Shown here in pieces: positions 32,768 through 46,016 of a stretch of 64,000 nucleotides of DNA. This DNA is from Flaccisagitta enflata (Eukaryota > Chaetognatha > Sagittoidea > Aphragmophora). The position numbers and the translations under genes were made by a program. Where the stretch lies: the NCBI GenBank assembly GCA_965153355.1, contig OZ231126.1, positions 73,160,001 through 73,224,000 on the forward strand. Reading direction: 5' to 3'. Position 1 is the first letter of the stretch. Each line of letters begins with the position of its first letter. The notes under the pieces were generated by a model, which was not told the origin of the DNA, did no database searches, and saw only the letters and a program-made list of their open reading frames with translations.

Positions 32768-32925
32768 GAGAAGAAGAAGAAGAAGAAGGAAAAAATTTCC
32801 CCTATGTGTGAAAGCATAGGTCATCGGCCCCTTTGGGGCCACGGCCCAATAATAGGACCGACCGACCAACCAACCAACTGACCAATCGACCAACCGACAA
32901 AGCGGGCCGCAGCCTCTTTAATCAT
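32584..32925 (+). mobile_element. Hairpin-family element, subfamily A variant with (AAG)n
   Basis: Starts aacaaggccggatacacggc, contains an (AAG)n array (32,652-32,790), then tttcccctatgtgtgaaagc and ataggtcatcggcccctt, shared with 23,085-23,135, and a (ccgacc)n run. The terminal hairpin is degraded. Confidence 0.65.
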
Positions 32926-33740
32926 CTTATTCCTCTAACATCTGGCTACTATTTAATGTCACAACTTTAAAGTAGGTTGACAAAAATTGCTTCAATTTAT
33001 CAGGAATACTTACTACTTTTAAATGGCAAATTATCATACTGAATTTCATAAAAAACTAATCAAAATGTTAGGCCGTTAGAAAGCTCTTGAAAAGATCTTT
33101 TATTTGGATCCAATCTGCGATTCTAGCTTTATTTGTTTAGAAATGGCATAAGAATAAGTAAAAACATTGCCATAATCAATTTGCAATCCCATTGAAAAAT
33201 GAGCATTTATACAAATTAGAAGATAACTTCGACAAGCTCTGGCTCCTAAACTGCTTGAGATGCAGATCTGGGATTGGTCTAGAATGGAAGAAAATGATCA
33301 AATGATTTTTTTTTTTCTTATTCATCAACTCAAAATAGGGTGCGGATTTTTTTTAAGTCGAGTAGTAATCTTCTCTTAGCCAGCATCCAATTCTAATCTG
33401 CGTAAAATGCGCCACTGTGAAAGGTTTGCCTTTTTCAGAAAAAAATCGATAAAAATTGATAGATATCTGCCGATGGGTTTCATGCTTTGGGTTTTCCAGG
33501 GCACGGTGAGCAACCAAATCGTCCAACCACCGGTTCTACATGCAAGTTCCACCATATAGCTAACTTGAGTCCAAATTTGTGCGTTTTTACCCACGGACAC
33601 GCGACTCCAGAACTTGCCCTGTGGTCTGTCCGTAAGTCCGTAAACCCGTCTGTAACATTTTTTAATTGTGAGCGGTTTTTGCATTACAGCTCCTGCGCAA
33701 CCGTCCATGACTGTCCTGCCGCGTATCCTGTAACTGGTTA
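32926..33740. other. Spacer with a diverged copy of the 23.6-24.4 kb fold-back interior
   Basis: 33,050-33,350 resembles 23,810-24,130 (cttgaaaagatcttttattt, gtttagaaatggcat, tggtctagaatg). From 33,590 to 33,660 a weak hairpin-family fragment (gtccgtaagtccgtaa) occurs. No gene. Confidence 0.55.
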
Positions 33741-34074
33741 AACATGCATTCTCATCATTCTACATCACACAAAATTTTTGCCGGCTTAGAGAAAGTCGGT
33801 TTAAATGAATCATTTATCCGCGAGCATCATTTTACTGCAAAGAATCGAATCAGAATTTCTATTTTTTTCTTTTTTTATTCACAATTTCATTCCTATCACG
33901 AGTTGCAAGGGAAGAACGCTTGTAAATTGAGGAGAAAAGTGTTACCTTCAAATGGACACCGCGTGAACCAGGTGAGATAAATACCAACCAATTACAAGAG
34001 TTCAGCGAGTGATATTCAAAATAAACAAAAATAGATATTGACTTAAAAAAGGTATTATTTGATGTTTTTTTTAG

Positions 34075-34910
34075 ATAAAAACGACAAAGATGAGGGAGAA
34101 GAACGACGGCGATGAAGGGGAAGAACGACGGCGATGAAGGAGAACAACGTTGACAATGAAGGAGAAGAACGACGGCGATGAAGGAGAACAACAAAGGCGA
34201 TGAAGGAGAACAACAACGGCGATGAAGGAGAACAACAACGGCGATGAAGGAGAACAACAACGGCGATGAAGGAGAACAACAACGGCGATGAAGGAGAACA
34301 ACAACGGCGATGAAGGAGAACAATAACGGCGATGAAGGAGAACAACAACGGCAATGAAGGAGAACAACCTTGACGAAGAACCACGATAATGAGGAAGATA
34401 GACGACGATGAAGGAGAAGAACAGCAATGGAGAAGAACAACAGCAATGGAGAAGAACAACAACAATGACGGAGAAGAACGACGACAATGAAGGAGATGAA
34501 CGACAACGATGAAGGAGATGAACGACAACGATAAAGGAGAAAAAAAAACGACAATGAAGGAGAAGAAAAACGACAATGAAGGAGAAGAAAAATGACAATG
34601 AAGGAGAAGAAAAATGACGATGAAGGAGAAGAAAAACGACGATGAAGGAGAGGAACGGCGACGATGATGGGGATAACATGACAATAAAGGAGAAAACCAT
34701 GACAATAAAAAAAAAGAATAACAATGACGGGGAAAAACAATGACAATGAAGGAAAAGAATAATGAAGATGAATAATGAAGATGAAGACGAAGATAGAGAG
34801 GAACATTAGAGGAAAAGAACTGGGATGATGAAGAAGAACAATGATAATAGTGAAGAAGAATAACAATGGAGAAGAACACAGCAACAATGAACAACGACAA
34901 GAGAAAAACA
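34075..34910. repeat. 21-bp purine-rich minisatellite (gatgaaggagaacaacaacg)
   Basis: About 40 units, most regular at 34,195-34,360, degenerating towards 34,910. Because the unit is a multiple of three, long open frames on the minus strand are artefacts. Confidence 0.93.
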
Positions 34911-35461
34911 TTAAATGAAATTCGGTATTTGCCTGTTTTTAGTGAATTTCGTTTCTTTTAAATAATAGTTACATGTGTGTTCCATATATTGGTCTTGAAA
35001 TCAAAAAACTTCATTTTATGAATTTCATTGTAGCAAATCCTTCATCCTTGTTTGATCACTGCTCCAAACTGAGGCCAGGACTAAGCTGGTGAGGCTGGGA
35101 AAGGTTGGTGAGGCCAGGTTTAGGTCAGTGAGGTCAGGATTAGATTGGCGATGTGAAGATTAGGTTGGCGAGGCTTGAATAGGTCGGTGAGGCAAGGAAT
35201 AGGTTGGTGAGGCCGAGGTTATTGGGTGCTTCACAAGGCAAAAGTTGGGAATATCTTTCATTTTAATTTTGGATTTAAAGTTTGTTAGTTGAAAATTCAG
35301 GGAATTTATAAGTAAAGACTTTAATGTCAAAACACTTGCTATAAAAAAGCTTACATGAAATGTAAATAAACTAATTATAAAAGTAAATTAGTAATTACTA
35401 TTTTTAGAAATATCAGTATGTTGATTAATTACACTGCTTGATACAAATTACGTTTTATAAA

Positions 35462-36510
35462 AACAAGGCCAACACCTATAAGTCGCGTGCAGGACAAAAA
35501 TAACTGAACTGACCTGACTCCTTATTGATCTTTTTTTTTGAAAATCAGACTTAAACCAGACCCAAACCAGACCCAAACCAGACTCAAACCAGACTAAAAC
35601 CAGGCGCAAACCAGACTCAAACCAGACTCAAACCAGACTCAAACCAGACTCAAACCAGACTCAAACCAGACTTAAACCAGACCAAAACCAGACCAAAACC
35701 AGACCAAAACCAGACCTAAACCAGACTTAAACCAGACTTAAACCAGACCCAAACCAGCAGACTTAAACCAGCAGACTTAAACCAGCCAACTTAAACCAGC
35801 CAACTTAAATCAGCCGACTTAAACCAGCTGACTCAAACCAGCCGACTTAAACCCGCAGACTTAAACCCGCAGACTTAAACCAGCAGACTTAAACCAGCAG
35901 ACCTTAACCAGCAGACCTAAATCAGCTGACTTAAACCAGCCGACCTAATCCAGCCAACCTAAACCAGCTGACTTAAAGCAGACAACATAAACCAGCCGAC
36001 TTAAACCAGCCGACTTAAACAAAAAATGACCAAAAATGACCAAAAATGACCAAAAATGACCAAAAATGACCAAAAATGACCAAAAATGACCAAAAATGAC
36101 CAAGAATGACCAAGAATGATCAAAAATGACCAAAAATGACCAAAATGACCAAAATTGCAAAAACGACCAAAATGACCAAAAATGACCAAAAATGACCAAA
36201 AATGACCAAAAATAACCAAAAGTAACCAAAAATAACCAAAAATGACCAAAAATGACCAAAAATGACCAAAAATGACCAAAAAAACCAAAATGACCAAAAT
36301 GACCAAAATGACCAAAAATGACCAAAAATGACTAAAAACAACCAAAAATGACCAAAAATGACCAAACACAACAAAAAAATGGCTCAAAATAACTCCAGAC
36401 GACCCAAAATGACCAAAAACGACGCAAAAAAGCTAAGTGTGACCGACCGACCGACGGACGGACCGACGGACAGAGCGGGTCATAGAGTCGCGTGCACGCG
36501 ACTAAAAAAT
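35462..36510 (+). mobile_element. Hairpin-ended element, subfamily B, with expanded internal arrays
   Basis: Begins aacaaggccaacacctataa and ends with gtcgcgtgcacgcgac then taaaa. The middle is three arrays: (aaccagactca)n at 35,545-35,755, (acttaaaccagccg)n at 35,756-36,020 and (atgaccaaaa)n at 36,025-36,372, then gtgtgaccgaccgacgg. At about 1,050 bases it is the longest copy. The internal arrays explain its size. Confidence 0.75.
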
Positions 36511-37570
36511 ATGGATAACAAATAATTTTTTGTATATATAGTGGATTTGGATATGATGAAATTCCCTACTTTTGCTATATGGAGCACCAAACCGGGGTTA
36601 GGACGCTGAGGCAGGGGTGCATCACAATGCCTGACAGCTGCAGATGCATCTTCAAATACAGCTGAATCCCGCTCCAATGGATATCAAGGGACCAATAAAT
36701 TTTATATGTTATAAGTGTAATTCTATTATAGCCAATATAGGAAAAAAAGGAAACCAGCTGAAGGAACATAGAATTAATTTCTGTTATAAGAAAAATTCCA
36801 TTAAAAGCGGGTCCGTTGGAGCGGGGTTCAACTGAACGCCAGTGGCTGCAACGTGTCACACACGGCTGTAACTTGTTAGGGCAGTTGTAATGCATCACGC
36901 ATGGCCGTAATGCATCACGTGCGGCCATAACACAACACCCAGCTGTAATGCATCATGCCCGAGCTCCGGGTCTGTTTCAACTCGAGACAATTGCGTTTCT
37001 AACACACAACTGCACTCGTTTGTTCGCATCGCTCATTCGCTCCCCAGCGCTCTGCCTTGCTACGCTCGCTCCGCTCCGCTCGCTCCGCTCGCTCCGTTCA
37101 TGACTGGCAGACTGATGACGGACAAACAGAGCCTCTTTTAGAGTAGTTTGTTTGCAAATTATTCATTTTTGATGTGTGAGAAAAATGTTCAATGCGATTG
37201 TAGTAAAAGTAATTACGTGATTGCTGTACAACTTACTCGGGATATGTCAAAGGGTTGGATGATCATTCATGCAAAATTTCTGAAATTTTCATCGAACATT
37301 TCTTAAGCTATACTCGCTTCAAATTTTTAGGCAGGTAGGCTGGTTGGTGTGGTTTTACTTCTAAAAAATTCCTGAAACTTAATACAGTAGTAGAAAAGGT
37401 CATGTGATGTTACCGTACAAAAAATCAAGCCAATCCGTCGATTCGTCTCTGAGTTATGGCGTTTCAAAGATATGACTAGAAAAGTCACGATGATTTCAAT
37501 TCACGATTCAATTTGTGCGTGGGACCATTCGCTCGATTTATTAATAACAACTCAGCTTTCTGTGCTGAGT
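36511..37570. other. Intron sequence with a Harbinger-like MITE fragment
   Basis: 36,840-36,960 holds a short array (gtaatgcatcacg, gcggccataa). 36,995-37,105 matches the interior of the MITE at 53,743 (tcgctccccagcgctctgc, gctcgctccgct). The remainder shows no gene. Confidence 0.5.
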
Positions 37571-37577
37571 TCAGGCA

Positions 37578-37655
37578 AAGTGGCACCACGGCCTAATGGT
37601 TAAGTTGCTGAACTTCAAACTTGTGAGTCACGAGTTCGATCCTGATAGTTTGATT
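37578..37655 (+). repeat. tRNA-derived SINE head (A and B box)
   Basis: The sequence cggcctaatggttaag fits an RNA polymerase III A box, and cgagttcgatcctg 45 bases on fits a B box. The T-arm pairs partly (cacga/tcctg), but acceptor and anticodon stems are poor, so this is a SINE head or a decayed tRNA, not a working tRNA gene. Similar heads are common in marine invertebrate SINEs. Confidence 0.6.
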
Positions 37656-37840
37656 CTTTTGAAATTCTGACATTTCAGGTAAGGTGGAAGAGGAGCGGTG
37701 AAGGGAGACCACGTGACAGGAAGTGAGTGGCAGCGATGGTGCGCAAACATCTGAGAGCAGTAAAGGAATGATAATTAAAAGCATATTTGTCTGGAAGAAT
37801 TTCAACGAAATTCTGAGCCCGGCATTAGAAATTTACAATG

Positions 37841-39038
37841 TAGACCTTCTCGCTTTCATTACTTTGATAAAATAATTCACTCATTCATTCATTCAGTTAT
37901 CCATTTATTCATTCATTCATTCATTCATTCATTCATTCATTCATTCATAGACCCGATTGCTCATTGATTCATTCATCCATTCATTCATTGTTTATCGTGA
38001 GATGCATGCATAAGCTCAAACGCAGCCCCGTTAATTTTTTTCCCTTTCTAACCTTTCTGAGTCGCGTGCTACGAGACTCTACAACTGGCTTGCCCTGAAA
38101 TCAAAAGCATCTGATACCAGCAAAACGATTTGAAAACGATTTGAGCTACCCCATTGCCAGATTGGTCTCAAATGAAATATAATTTGAAAACGTTTACATC
38201 TGAGACCAATCTGGCACTGGTTATCAAGTTGTTAAAGAATTAAAGGCAGAATATTGAAAAACGGTGATGATAAAAACATGATTTTTTGAGCCTCAACTGT
38301 AACCACTCGTTTTACTTCTAATTGATGTTGTGGGCAAACGATTAAAGCTAGACCAATAAAATTTGTACACAAACAAGGCCAGATACACGGCCAATACCAG
38401 TCGCGGACGGGTGGGCAGGGGCGGAAATGCATGTTTCCCACTTTTTGACTCGAGCGTGACGGACCGCCCGACCGACCGACCAACCGAAGGACGGACGGAC
38501 AAAGCTTCTTATAGAGTCGCTAGTCCGCGACTAAAAACGTCAGATATGATACTACAAGAGAAAAATGAATGGAAACCACTGACCAAGTGCGTTTAGAAAT
38601 GTAAGCTTTTTAATTTTCCCACTTTGAGATTGAACACCCTGTAGTTGGTCCGTGTTTATTTTTTTCATTTTTCCTTCCTTCCGGACATACGACTCTACAC
38701 TTTGCCGTGTCGGTTGGTATGTCTGTTGGTCCATCAGTCGGCCACATTTTTGAATTGCAAGTTTATGCATTACTGCTCCTGCCCACCCGCCCGCAACTAG
38801 ATAGCCGAGTATCCGGCCTTATTGTGTTCCATTCCTGAGGGCTTGTTTCGACTTTCGACAGACAAAAAATTGCGTTCTTTCTTGTGAAATGCATTTACAG
38901 CAAAAACATTTATTTACAACCCACGAGGAAGTGAATGAAGTGAATGAAGCAAGAAAGCAAAGCAAACATAGTGAGTGAGTGGAGTGAGTGGTTAAAGCAA
39001 ACGGAGATAGCGAGAGACCGTGTGGCCCGTTTAACGTG

Positions 39039-39117
<79 letters not shown>

Positions 39118-40610
39118 CGGAACAAGCTGTTTTCCATTATGACTTCATCCCAAAAACTTTTATGCTTGCCTTTTTGTTTTCAAAACGCGAAAATTACCAC
39201 ATTTTAAGAGGGTGATAGCGTTAGCCTTCGTAGAGCAGGTAGAATTGCATAAGACAAATCTTGATAGAGCCAAATTAATGAAAGGCGATTTTCCTTGTGT
39301 CCACGTTTCTCCGTCACGTGAACCAGCTCACGTCCGCGTTTTTGAACTCGACTAGGCCATTTTTTCTAATGAGGAGCTACATGGGTTAAACATGCATTCT
39401 CATCATTCTATAGACCTTCTCGCTTTCATTACTTTGATCAAATAATTCACTCATTCATTCATTCAGTTATCCATTTATTCATTCATTCATTCATTCATTC
39501 ATTCATTCATTCATTCATTCATAGACCCGATTGCTCATTGATTCATTCATCCATTTATTCATTGTTTATTGTGAGATGCATGCATAAGCTCAAACGCAGC
39601 CCCGTTAATTTTTTTCCCTTTCTAACCTTTCTGAGTCGCGTGCTACGCGACTCTACAACTGGCTTGCCCTGAAATCAAAAGCATCTGATACCAGCAAAAC
39701 GATTTGAAAACGATTTGAGCTACAATTGCCAGATTGGTCTCAAATGAAATATAATTTGTAAACGTTTACATCTGAGACCAATCTGGCACTGGTTATCAAG
39801 TTGTTAAAGAATTAAAGGCAGAATATTGAAAAACGGTGATGATAAAAACATGATTTTTTGAGCCTCAACTGTAACCACTCGTTTTACTTCTAATTGATGT
39901 TGTGGGCAAACGATTAAAGCTAGACCAATAAAATTTGTACACAAACAAAGCCAGATACACGGCCAATACCAGTCGCGGACGGGTGGGCAGGGGCGGAAAT
40001 GCATGTTTCCCACTTTTTGACTCGAGCGTGACGGACCGCCCGACCGACCAACCAACCGATGGATGGACGGACAAAGCTTCTTATAGAGTCCCTAGTCCGC
40101 GACTAAAAACGTCAGATATGATACTACATGAGAAAAATGAATGGAAACCACTGACCAAGTGCGTTTAGAAATGTAAGCTTTTTAATTTTCCCACTTTGAG
40201 ATTGAACACCCTGTAGTTGGTCCGTGTTTATTTTTTTCATTTTTCCTTCCTTCCGGACATGCGACTCTACACTTTGCCGTGTCGGTTGGTATGTCTGTTG
40301 GTCCATCAGTCGGCCACATTTTTGAATTGCAAGTTTATGCATTACTGCTCCTGCCCACCCGCCCGCGACTAGATAGCCGAGTATCCGGCCTTATTGTGTT
40401 CCATTCCTGAGGGCCTGTTTCGACTTTTGACAGACGAAAAATCGCGTTCTTTCTTGTGAAATGCATTTACAGCAAAAACATTTATTTACAACCCACGAGG
40501 AAGTGAATGAAGTGAAAGAAGCAAGAAAGCAAAGCAAACATAGTGAGTGAGTGGAGTGAGTGGTTAAAGCAAACGGAGATAGCGAGAGACCGTGTAGCCC
40601 GTTTAACGTG

Positions 40611-40680
<70 letters not shown>

Positions 40681-42136
40681 GCACGAAACAAGCTGTTTTC
40701 CATTATGACTTCATCCCAAAAACTTTTATGCTTGCCTTTTTGTTTTCAAAACGCAAAAATTACCACATTTTAGGAGGGTGATAGCGTTAGCCTTCGTAGA
40801 GCAGGTAGAATTGCATAAGACAAATCTTGATAGAGCCAAATTAATGAAACGCGATTTTCCTTGTGTCCACGTTTCTCCGTCACGTGAACCAGCTCACGTC
40901 CGCGTTTTTGAACTCGACTAGGCCATTTTTTCTAATGAGGAGCTACATGGGTTAAACATGCATTCTCATCATTCTATAGACCTTCTCGCTTTCATTACTT
41001 TGATCAAATAATTCACTCATTCATTCATTCAGTTATCCATTTATTCATTCATTCATTCATTCATTCATTCATTCATTCATTCATAGACCCGATTGCTCAT
41101 TGATTCATTCATCCATTCATTCATTGTTTATTGTGAGATGCATGCATAAGCTCAAACGCAGCCCCGTTAATTTTTTTCCCTTTCTAACCTTTCTGAGTCG
41201 CGTGCTACGCCACTCTACAACTGGCTTGCCCTGAAATCAAAAGCATCTGATACCAGCAAAACGATTTGAAAACGATTTGAGCTACAATTGCCAGATTGGT
41301 CTCAAATGAAATATAATTTGAAAACGTTTACATCTGAGACCAATCTGGCACCGGTTATCAAGTTGTTAAAGAATTAAAGGCAGAATATTGAAAAACGGTG
41401 ATGATAAAAACATGATTTTTTGAGCCTCAACTGTAACCACTCGTTTTACTTCTAATTGATGTTGTGGGCAAACGATTAAAGCTAGACCAATAAAATTTGT
41501 ACACAAACAAGGCCAGATACACGGCCAATACCAGTCGCGGACGGGTGGGCAGGGGCGGAAATGCATGTTTCCCACTTTTTGACTCGAGCGTGACGGACCG
41601 CCCGACCGACCGACCAACCGATGGACGGACGGACAAAGCTTCTTATAGAGTCGCTAGTCCGCGACTAAAAATGTCAGATATGATACTACAAGAGAAAAAT
41701 GAATGGAAACCACTGACCAAGTGCGTTTAGAAATGTAAGCTTTTTAATTTTCCCACTTTGAGATTGAACACCCTGTAGTTGGTCCGTGTTTATTTTTTTC
41801 ATTTTTCCTTCCTTCCGGACATGCGACTCTACACTTTGCCGTGTCGGTTGGTATGTCTGTTGGTCCATCAGTCGGCCACATTTTTGAATTGCGACTAGAT
41901 AGCCGAGTATCCGGCCTTATTGTGTTCCATTCCTGAGGGCTTGTTTCGACTTTCGACAGACGAAAAATCGCGTTCTTTCTTGTGAAATGCATTTACAGCA
42001 AAAAAATTTATTTACAACCCACGAGGAAGTGAATGAAGTGAATGAAGCAAGAAAGCAAGGCAAACATAGTGAGTGAGTGGAGTGAGTGGTTAAAGCAAAC
42101 GGAGATAGCGAGAGACCGTGTGGCCCGTTTAACGTG

Positions 42137-42214
<78 letters not shown>

Positions 42215-42481
42215 ACGAAACAAGCTGTTTTCCATTATGACTTCATCCCAAAAACTTTTATGCTTGCCTTTTTGTTTTCAAAACGCGAAAATTACCACAT
42301 TTTAGGAGGGTGATAGCGTTAGCCTTCGTAGAGCAGGTAGAATTGCATAAGACAAATCTTGATAGAGCCAAATTAATGAAACGCGATTTTCCTTGTGTCC
42401 ACGTTTCTCCGTCACGTGAACCAGCTCACGTCCGCGTTTTTGAACTCGACTAGGCCATTTTTTCTAATGAGGAGCTACATG
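37841..42481. repeat. Three tandem copies of a ~1.57-kb unit
   Basis: Unit starts at 37,841, 39,411 and 40,977 (tagaccttctcgctttcatt), with period 1,566-1,570. Each unit carries (ATTC)n, gagtcgcgtgctacg, two hairpin-family fragments (for example 38,383-38,537 and 38,685-38,823), a (GA)n run, and ends gaggagctacatg. Copy 3 lacks ~37 bases at 41,893. The copies differ at few sites, so the duplication is recent. The junction gttaaacatgcattctcatc also occurs at 33,738. Confidence 0.95.
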
Positions 42482-43110
42482 TCCATAATCAACTTGACTC
42501 AATCTAACCTGCAGCTGAAATTAGGTCCGTAGGTGACATTGAGTTTGTTGTATCCGCAAGAAGGCGGAGGAAGAGTTGAATTCCAGACGTCATCGGGAAA
42601 TCGGACAACGCAACGCAAAGGCGTCAAATGGTCGGAAAACGAAGGCGTGAACCTGTCAAGAGAGAGAGAGAACGGGAAGGGGGGTGGAAGTGACAAGTGA
42701 TAAGTGATAAGTGAGAGATCGCGAGAGGGTAACAAGTAGAGGGAGTAAAAGATGAGTGTTTTCTGAGAAAATCCTCGTATAGGTGATAAATGTTTGCGGT
42801 TGTAATACTTTTGAAGGGAGAAACTTGCAAAAATCTGAATGAAGTGATTTCAAAGGAGAAATCATTGCTGTATAGGAGGGGTAACTTCTAAAGCGTATAA
42901 CTCCGAAACAAATTGACCGAGTGACCTCTACTTAGGCTCATTTTCAAGAGCAGACACAGGTCTTTAAAATGAGCCCTAGTTGAGGTCGCTAACTCAATCA
43001 CCACAGACATACGGATGGACCGACAGAAATACCAACAAACGGACCAATGGACAGACAAAGCCTCTTATACTCTTAAAGAGTCTCTAGTCCACGACTGAAA
43101 ATGGCATGAT
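42482..43110. other. Intron sequence, no gene seen
   Basis: Unique-looking sequence with a short gagagatc/ataagtgataagtg stretch near 42,700 and a weak hairpin-family end (agagtctctagtccacgact) at 43,077-43,096. No recognisable coding domain. Confidence 0.45.
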
Positions 43111-43121
43111 GTGTTGTCGCG

Positions 43122-43122
43122 C

Positions 43123-43218
<96 letters not shown>

Positions 43219-43288
43219 CAGAGACGAGAGAGACGAGACAGACAGACAGACAGACAGACGAACAGACAGACAGACAGACAGACAGACG

Positions 43289-43342
<54 letters not shown>
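43122..43342. repeat. (GT)n-(GACA)n-(GA)n compound microsatellite
   Basis: GT run to about 43,217, GACA units about 43,237-43,292, GA run to about 43,341. Confidence 0.97.
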
Positions 43343-43345
<3 letters not shown>

Positions 43346-43563
43346 GAGGAGACCGAACAGAGAATTGGTGATGAAAAAAGACAGGCCATGTATTTAATTG
43401 CCCAACTTAAATATTCCATTAGGAATTGTAGTCTGGTGGTTTAAAACAAGCCGGGAGGAAAGAACTCAATTTGGAGAACTAAAGGGAGACCGACAAAAAA
43501 AAAAAGAAAAAAAAGAGAAAAATAAAAAGACTTTGTCCCCCACTACGAAATAGGATGAAGGAA

Positions 43564-43594
<31 letters not shown>

Positions 43595-43783
43595 CAAATG
43601 GGGGGAGGTGGGAAAAAGTACTAAAAGAATTTTGGTGAAAGAATGAGAAAAAAAGTGATTCAAATCTAATCTCGACAAAATGTTGCATAATTAAAACCCG
43701 CCTGAACGTGACTCAGTAACCAACGGCCTACAGGCTACACGGGAAGAAGAAAGCAATTGCTATTTGAAGGTAAATTTAGAAGA

Positions 43784-44030
43784 AACAAGGCCAACACCTA
43801 TAAGTCGCGTGCGAGACTTACAGATTGACTTAGAATGACTTAAAATGCCTTAAAATGACTTAGTTTACCCTAAAATTACTTAAAATGATTTAGAGAAATA
43901 AAATTGATAAAAAAAGTAAAATGGGGACTGACCCAAATGTCCCTTTCCTTTCAAAACTACTGCATACTTGCACAACAAGAATGTCTCAATCTTTGCGGGG
44001 TGTAGAGTCGCGTGCAAGCGACTAAAAAAA
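43784..44030 (+). mobile_element. Hairpin-ended element, subfamily B, short copy
   Basis: Begins aacaaggccaacacctataa with gtcgcgtgcgagactt; has a few acttaaaatg units; ends gggtgtagagtcgcgtgc then aagcgactaaaaa. The (ACGG)n tract is missing, which marks an internal deletion. Confidence 0.7.
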
Positions 44031-44433
44031 GGTAAAAAGGGAGAAAAAGATACTTGTGTGTATTGCTCATGGGGTTAATTACCAGGCTGCACCTGTGCAA
44101 CATACAAGAAATCTACATTGCGAAGACAATTGATACATGAGATAGGGTCATAGGGAGGAACATTTTCAGTCGCGTGCATGCGACTGAAAATTTGGAATCA
44201 TTGGCTTATGCTTGTTTTTGGCCATTTCTACACGCATGTAGTTTCACAAGCAAGCAAGCACGCACACGCACACACAGACATGCGCACACGCACATGCACA
44301 CGCACGTGAACTCGCGTGTCTCCTTTTGCCTATCTTTCCCCATTTGCATTTGCCACTATTTTCACGAAGTCTCTCAAGAACTTTTTATGTTGTGGCGGAA
44401 GAACCGCCAAAATTGAACATTATAGTGATTTTT

Positions 44434-45293
44434 AGGTGCGCTATAGGGGGAAACCATTTACGGCCGAATTTCGGACTAGAGTTAACACTTAAACCACCAT
44501 AGTCAGATTTGGACTTGAGTGGAATAATTTTTGACATCCCTCATTTTCAATTTTAACTAGAGTGGTTTTTGTTTTTACTCACTCATGGGAATTCATAAAG
44601 TCTAGTTTATTCTATCAGTGAAAAAGAATGATTTATCATTTTTAGTCGCGGACACGCGGCTGTACACCTTGCCGTGTTGGTCGGTTGGTTTATCGGTAGG
44701 TTGGTAGGTCCATCTGTCACATTTTTGAATTCCAAGCGGTTTTCGCAGTACTGCTCCTGCCCAACCGTCCGCGACTGGATTGCCGTGTATCCGGCCATGT
44801 TATTCTTTAACTCTTAATTCATTTTCATTGACGAGCTTCGCCTTTTTTAGAACTTCATTCTAGATGAAGAAATATTGAAATTCTATGTAAGAATAAAACA
44901 ATTTGGTATAAAGAATGATTTAAGAATGAAAAAAAATCTACATCTGTCATTTCTTGGTTTGATAATTTTTAAGTTAAAGAAAAAATAAGGATTATTTAAA
45001 AAAACAAATGATGTCATTTTTGAGGAATTTTTTCTAAAGATATTCAAAAATTCATAATTATAGATAGTGTAAAGGGATCATATAAAAAAAATAAAGTGTG
45101 ATTCAAATTAGATCTAAATCAGGCCAAAGAAAACTTTGTTTTTGAAGTTAATCTAAAAACCACTCTAGTTAGAAGGGGCAGTAAGGTTTCAAAACCACTC
45201 AAGTCCGATTCTTCCTTGAGTGGTTAGGGAGCTTACTGCCCTCATTTTCAAATGAGGATTCGGCCTTGAGTGCCCTCCGCCATAGCACCTCTA
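44434..45293. mobile_element. Inverted-repeat element inside a subfamily-D hairpin, with a nested subfamily-A copy
   Basis: The ends aggtgcgctatagggggaaa (44,434) and, inverted, aggtgctatggcggagggca (from 45,293) pair over ~20 bases. The arms also carry cggccgaat/attcggcc. Inside, 44,641-44,803 is a minus-oriented subfamily A element (tagtcgcggacacgcggctg to ccggccatgtta). To the right, ctctataagagtctctgtct and (ttgg)n continue as in the element at 58,497. Confidence 0.5.
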
Positions 45294-45674
45294 TAAGAGT
45301 CTCTGTCTGTTGGTTGGTTGGTTGGTTGGTTGGTCACGCGCGAGTTGAAAATCGCAGAAAATGCTTGAAATCACTTGAAAACTCACCCTGTTCATCATCT
45401 ATGCTACTCGTCATTTCATTCATTATCATATTCATCTACGGTTAGGTCAATAGAGCTTGGGATAGGGCTGATAGAGCTCGGATTAGGTCTGATAGAGCTC
45501 GAAATAGGTCTGATAGTGCTCGGGATAGGTCTAAAAATTCATGTTTCTTGTCATTTCATTCATCGTCACATTCATCTACGTTTAGGTCAATAAAGCTTGG
45601 GTTAGGTCTGATAGAGCTCGGAATAGGTCTGATAGAGCTCGTGATAGGTCTGAAAATTCATATTTCTTGTCATT

Positions 45675-46016
45675 TTTTTAGATGCGTCCGTCAGGAACGC
45701 ATCTCTATAAGAGGGTCTGTCCGTCCGTCGGTCCGTCCGTCCGTCCGTCGGTCCGTCCGTCCGTCCGTCCGTCCGTCCGTCCGTCCGTCCGTCCGTCCGT
45801 CCGTCCGTCCGTCCGTCCGTTACGCCTGTGCAAAAACCGCGTTTCTCGGCTGTTTTTGGCCACGGTGAGATTCTACAATGAAACAAATGATCAACCAACA
45901 TGTTTTGAGAGTCTTTTCACCCGTCTGTTTGTCCATCTGTCTCTCCATACATATGTCTCATGACCAATACACGCTGAGACACAGCCCGGACGCATCGTTG
46001 CCCGGTCGGGCTTGTT
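45675..46016 (-). mobile_element. Hairpin-ended element, subfamily C (agatgcgtcc...gggcttgtt)
   Basis: Plus-strand order: tttagatgcgtccgtcagga, hairpin partner acgcatct, ctataagagggtctgtcc, (CCGT)n to 45,819, tgcaaaaaccgcgtttctcg, then gcccggtcgggcttgtt. Other copies: 30,284-30,370 (start only), 48,512-48,620 (start), 48,724-49,012 (complete) and 59,540-59,660 (start). Confidence 0.75.

Noticed and set aside
34055-34911. Minus-strand ORFs of 217-350 codons rich in Ser, Phe and His
   Set aside because: Artefacts of the 21-bp purine-rich array.
35545-36372. CRISPR-like array
   Set aside because: Units are 10-14 bases, directly tandem and without unique spacers, in a eukaryotic repeat element.
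37578-37655. Functional tRNA gene
   Set aside because: A and B boxes are present, but the acceptor and anticodon stems do not pair well. SINE head is the better reading.
45548-45963. SVRPSVRP-type and GRTDGRTD-type proteins
   Set aside because: Translations of the (CCGT)n tract of hairpin elements, repeated wherever that tract occurs.
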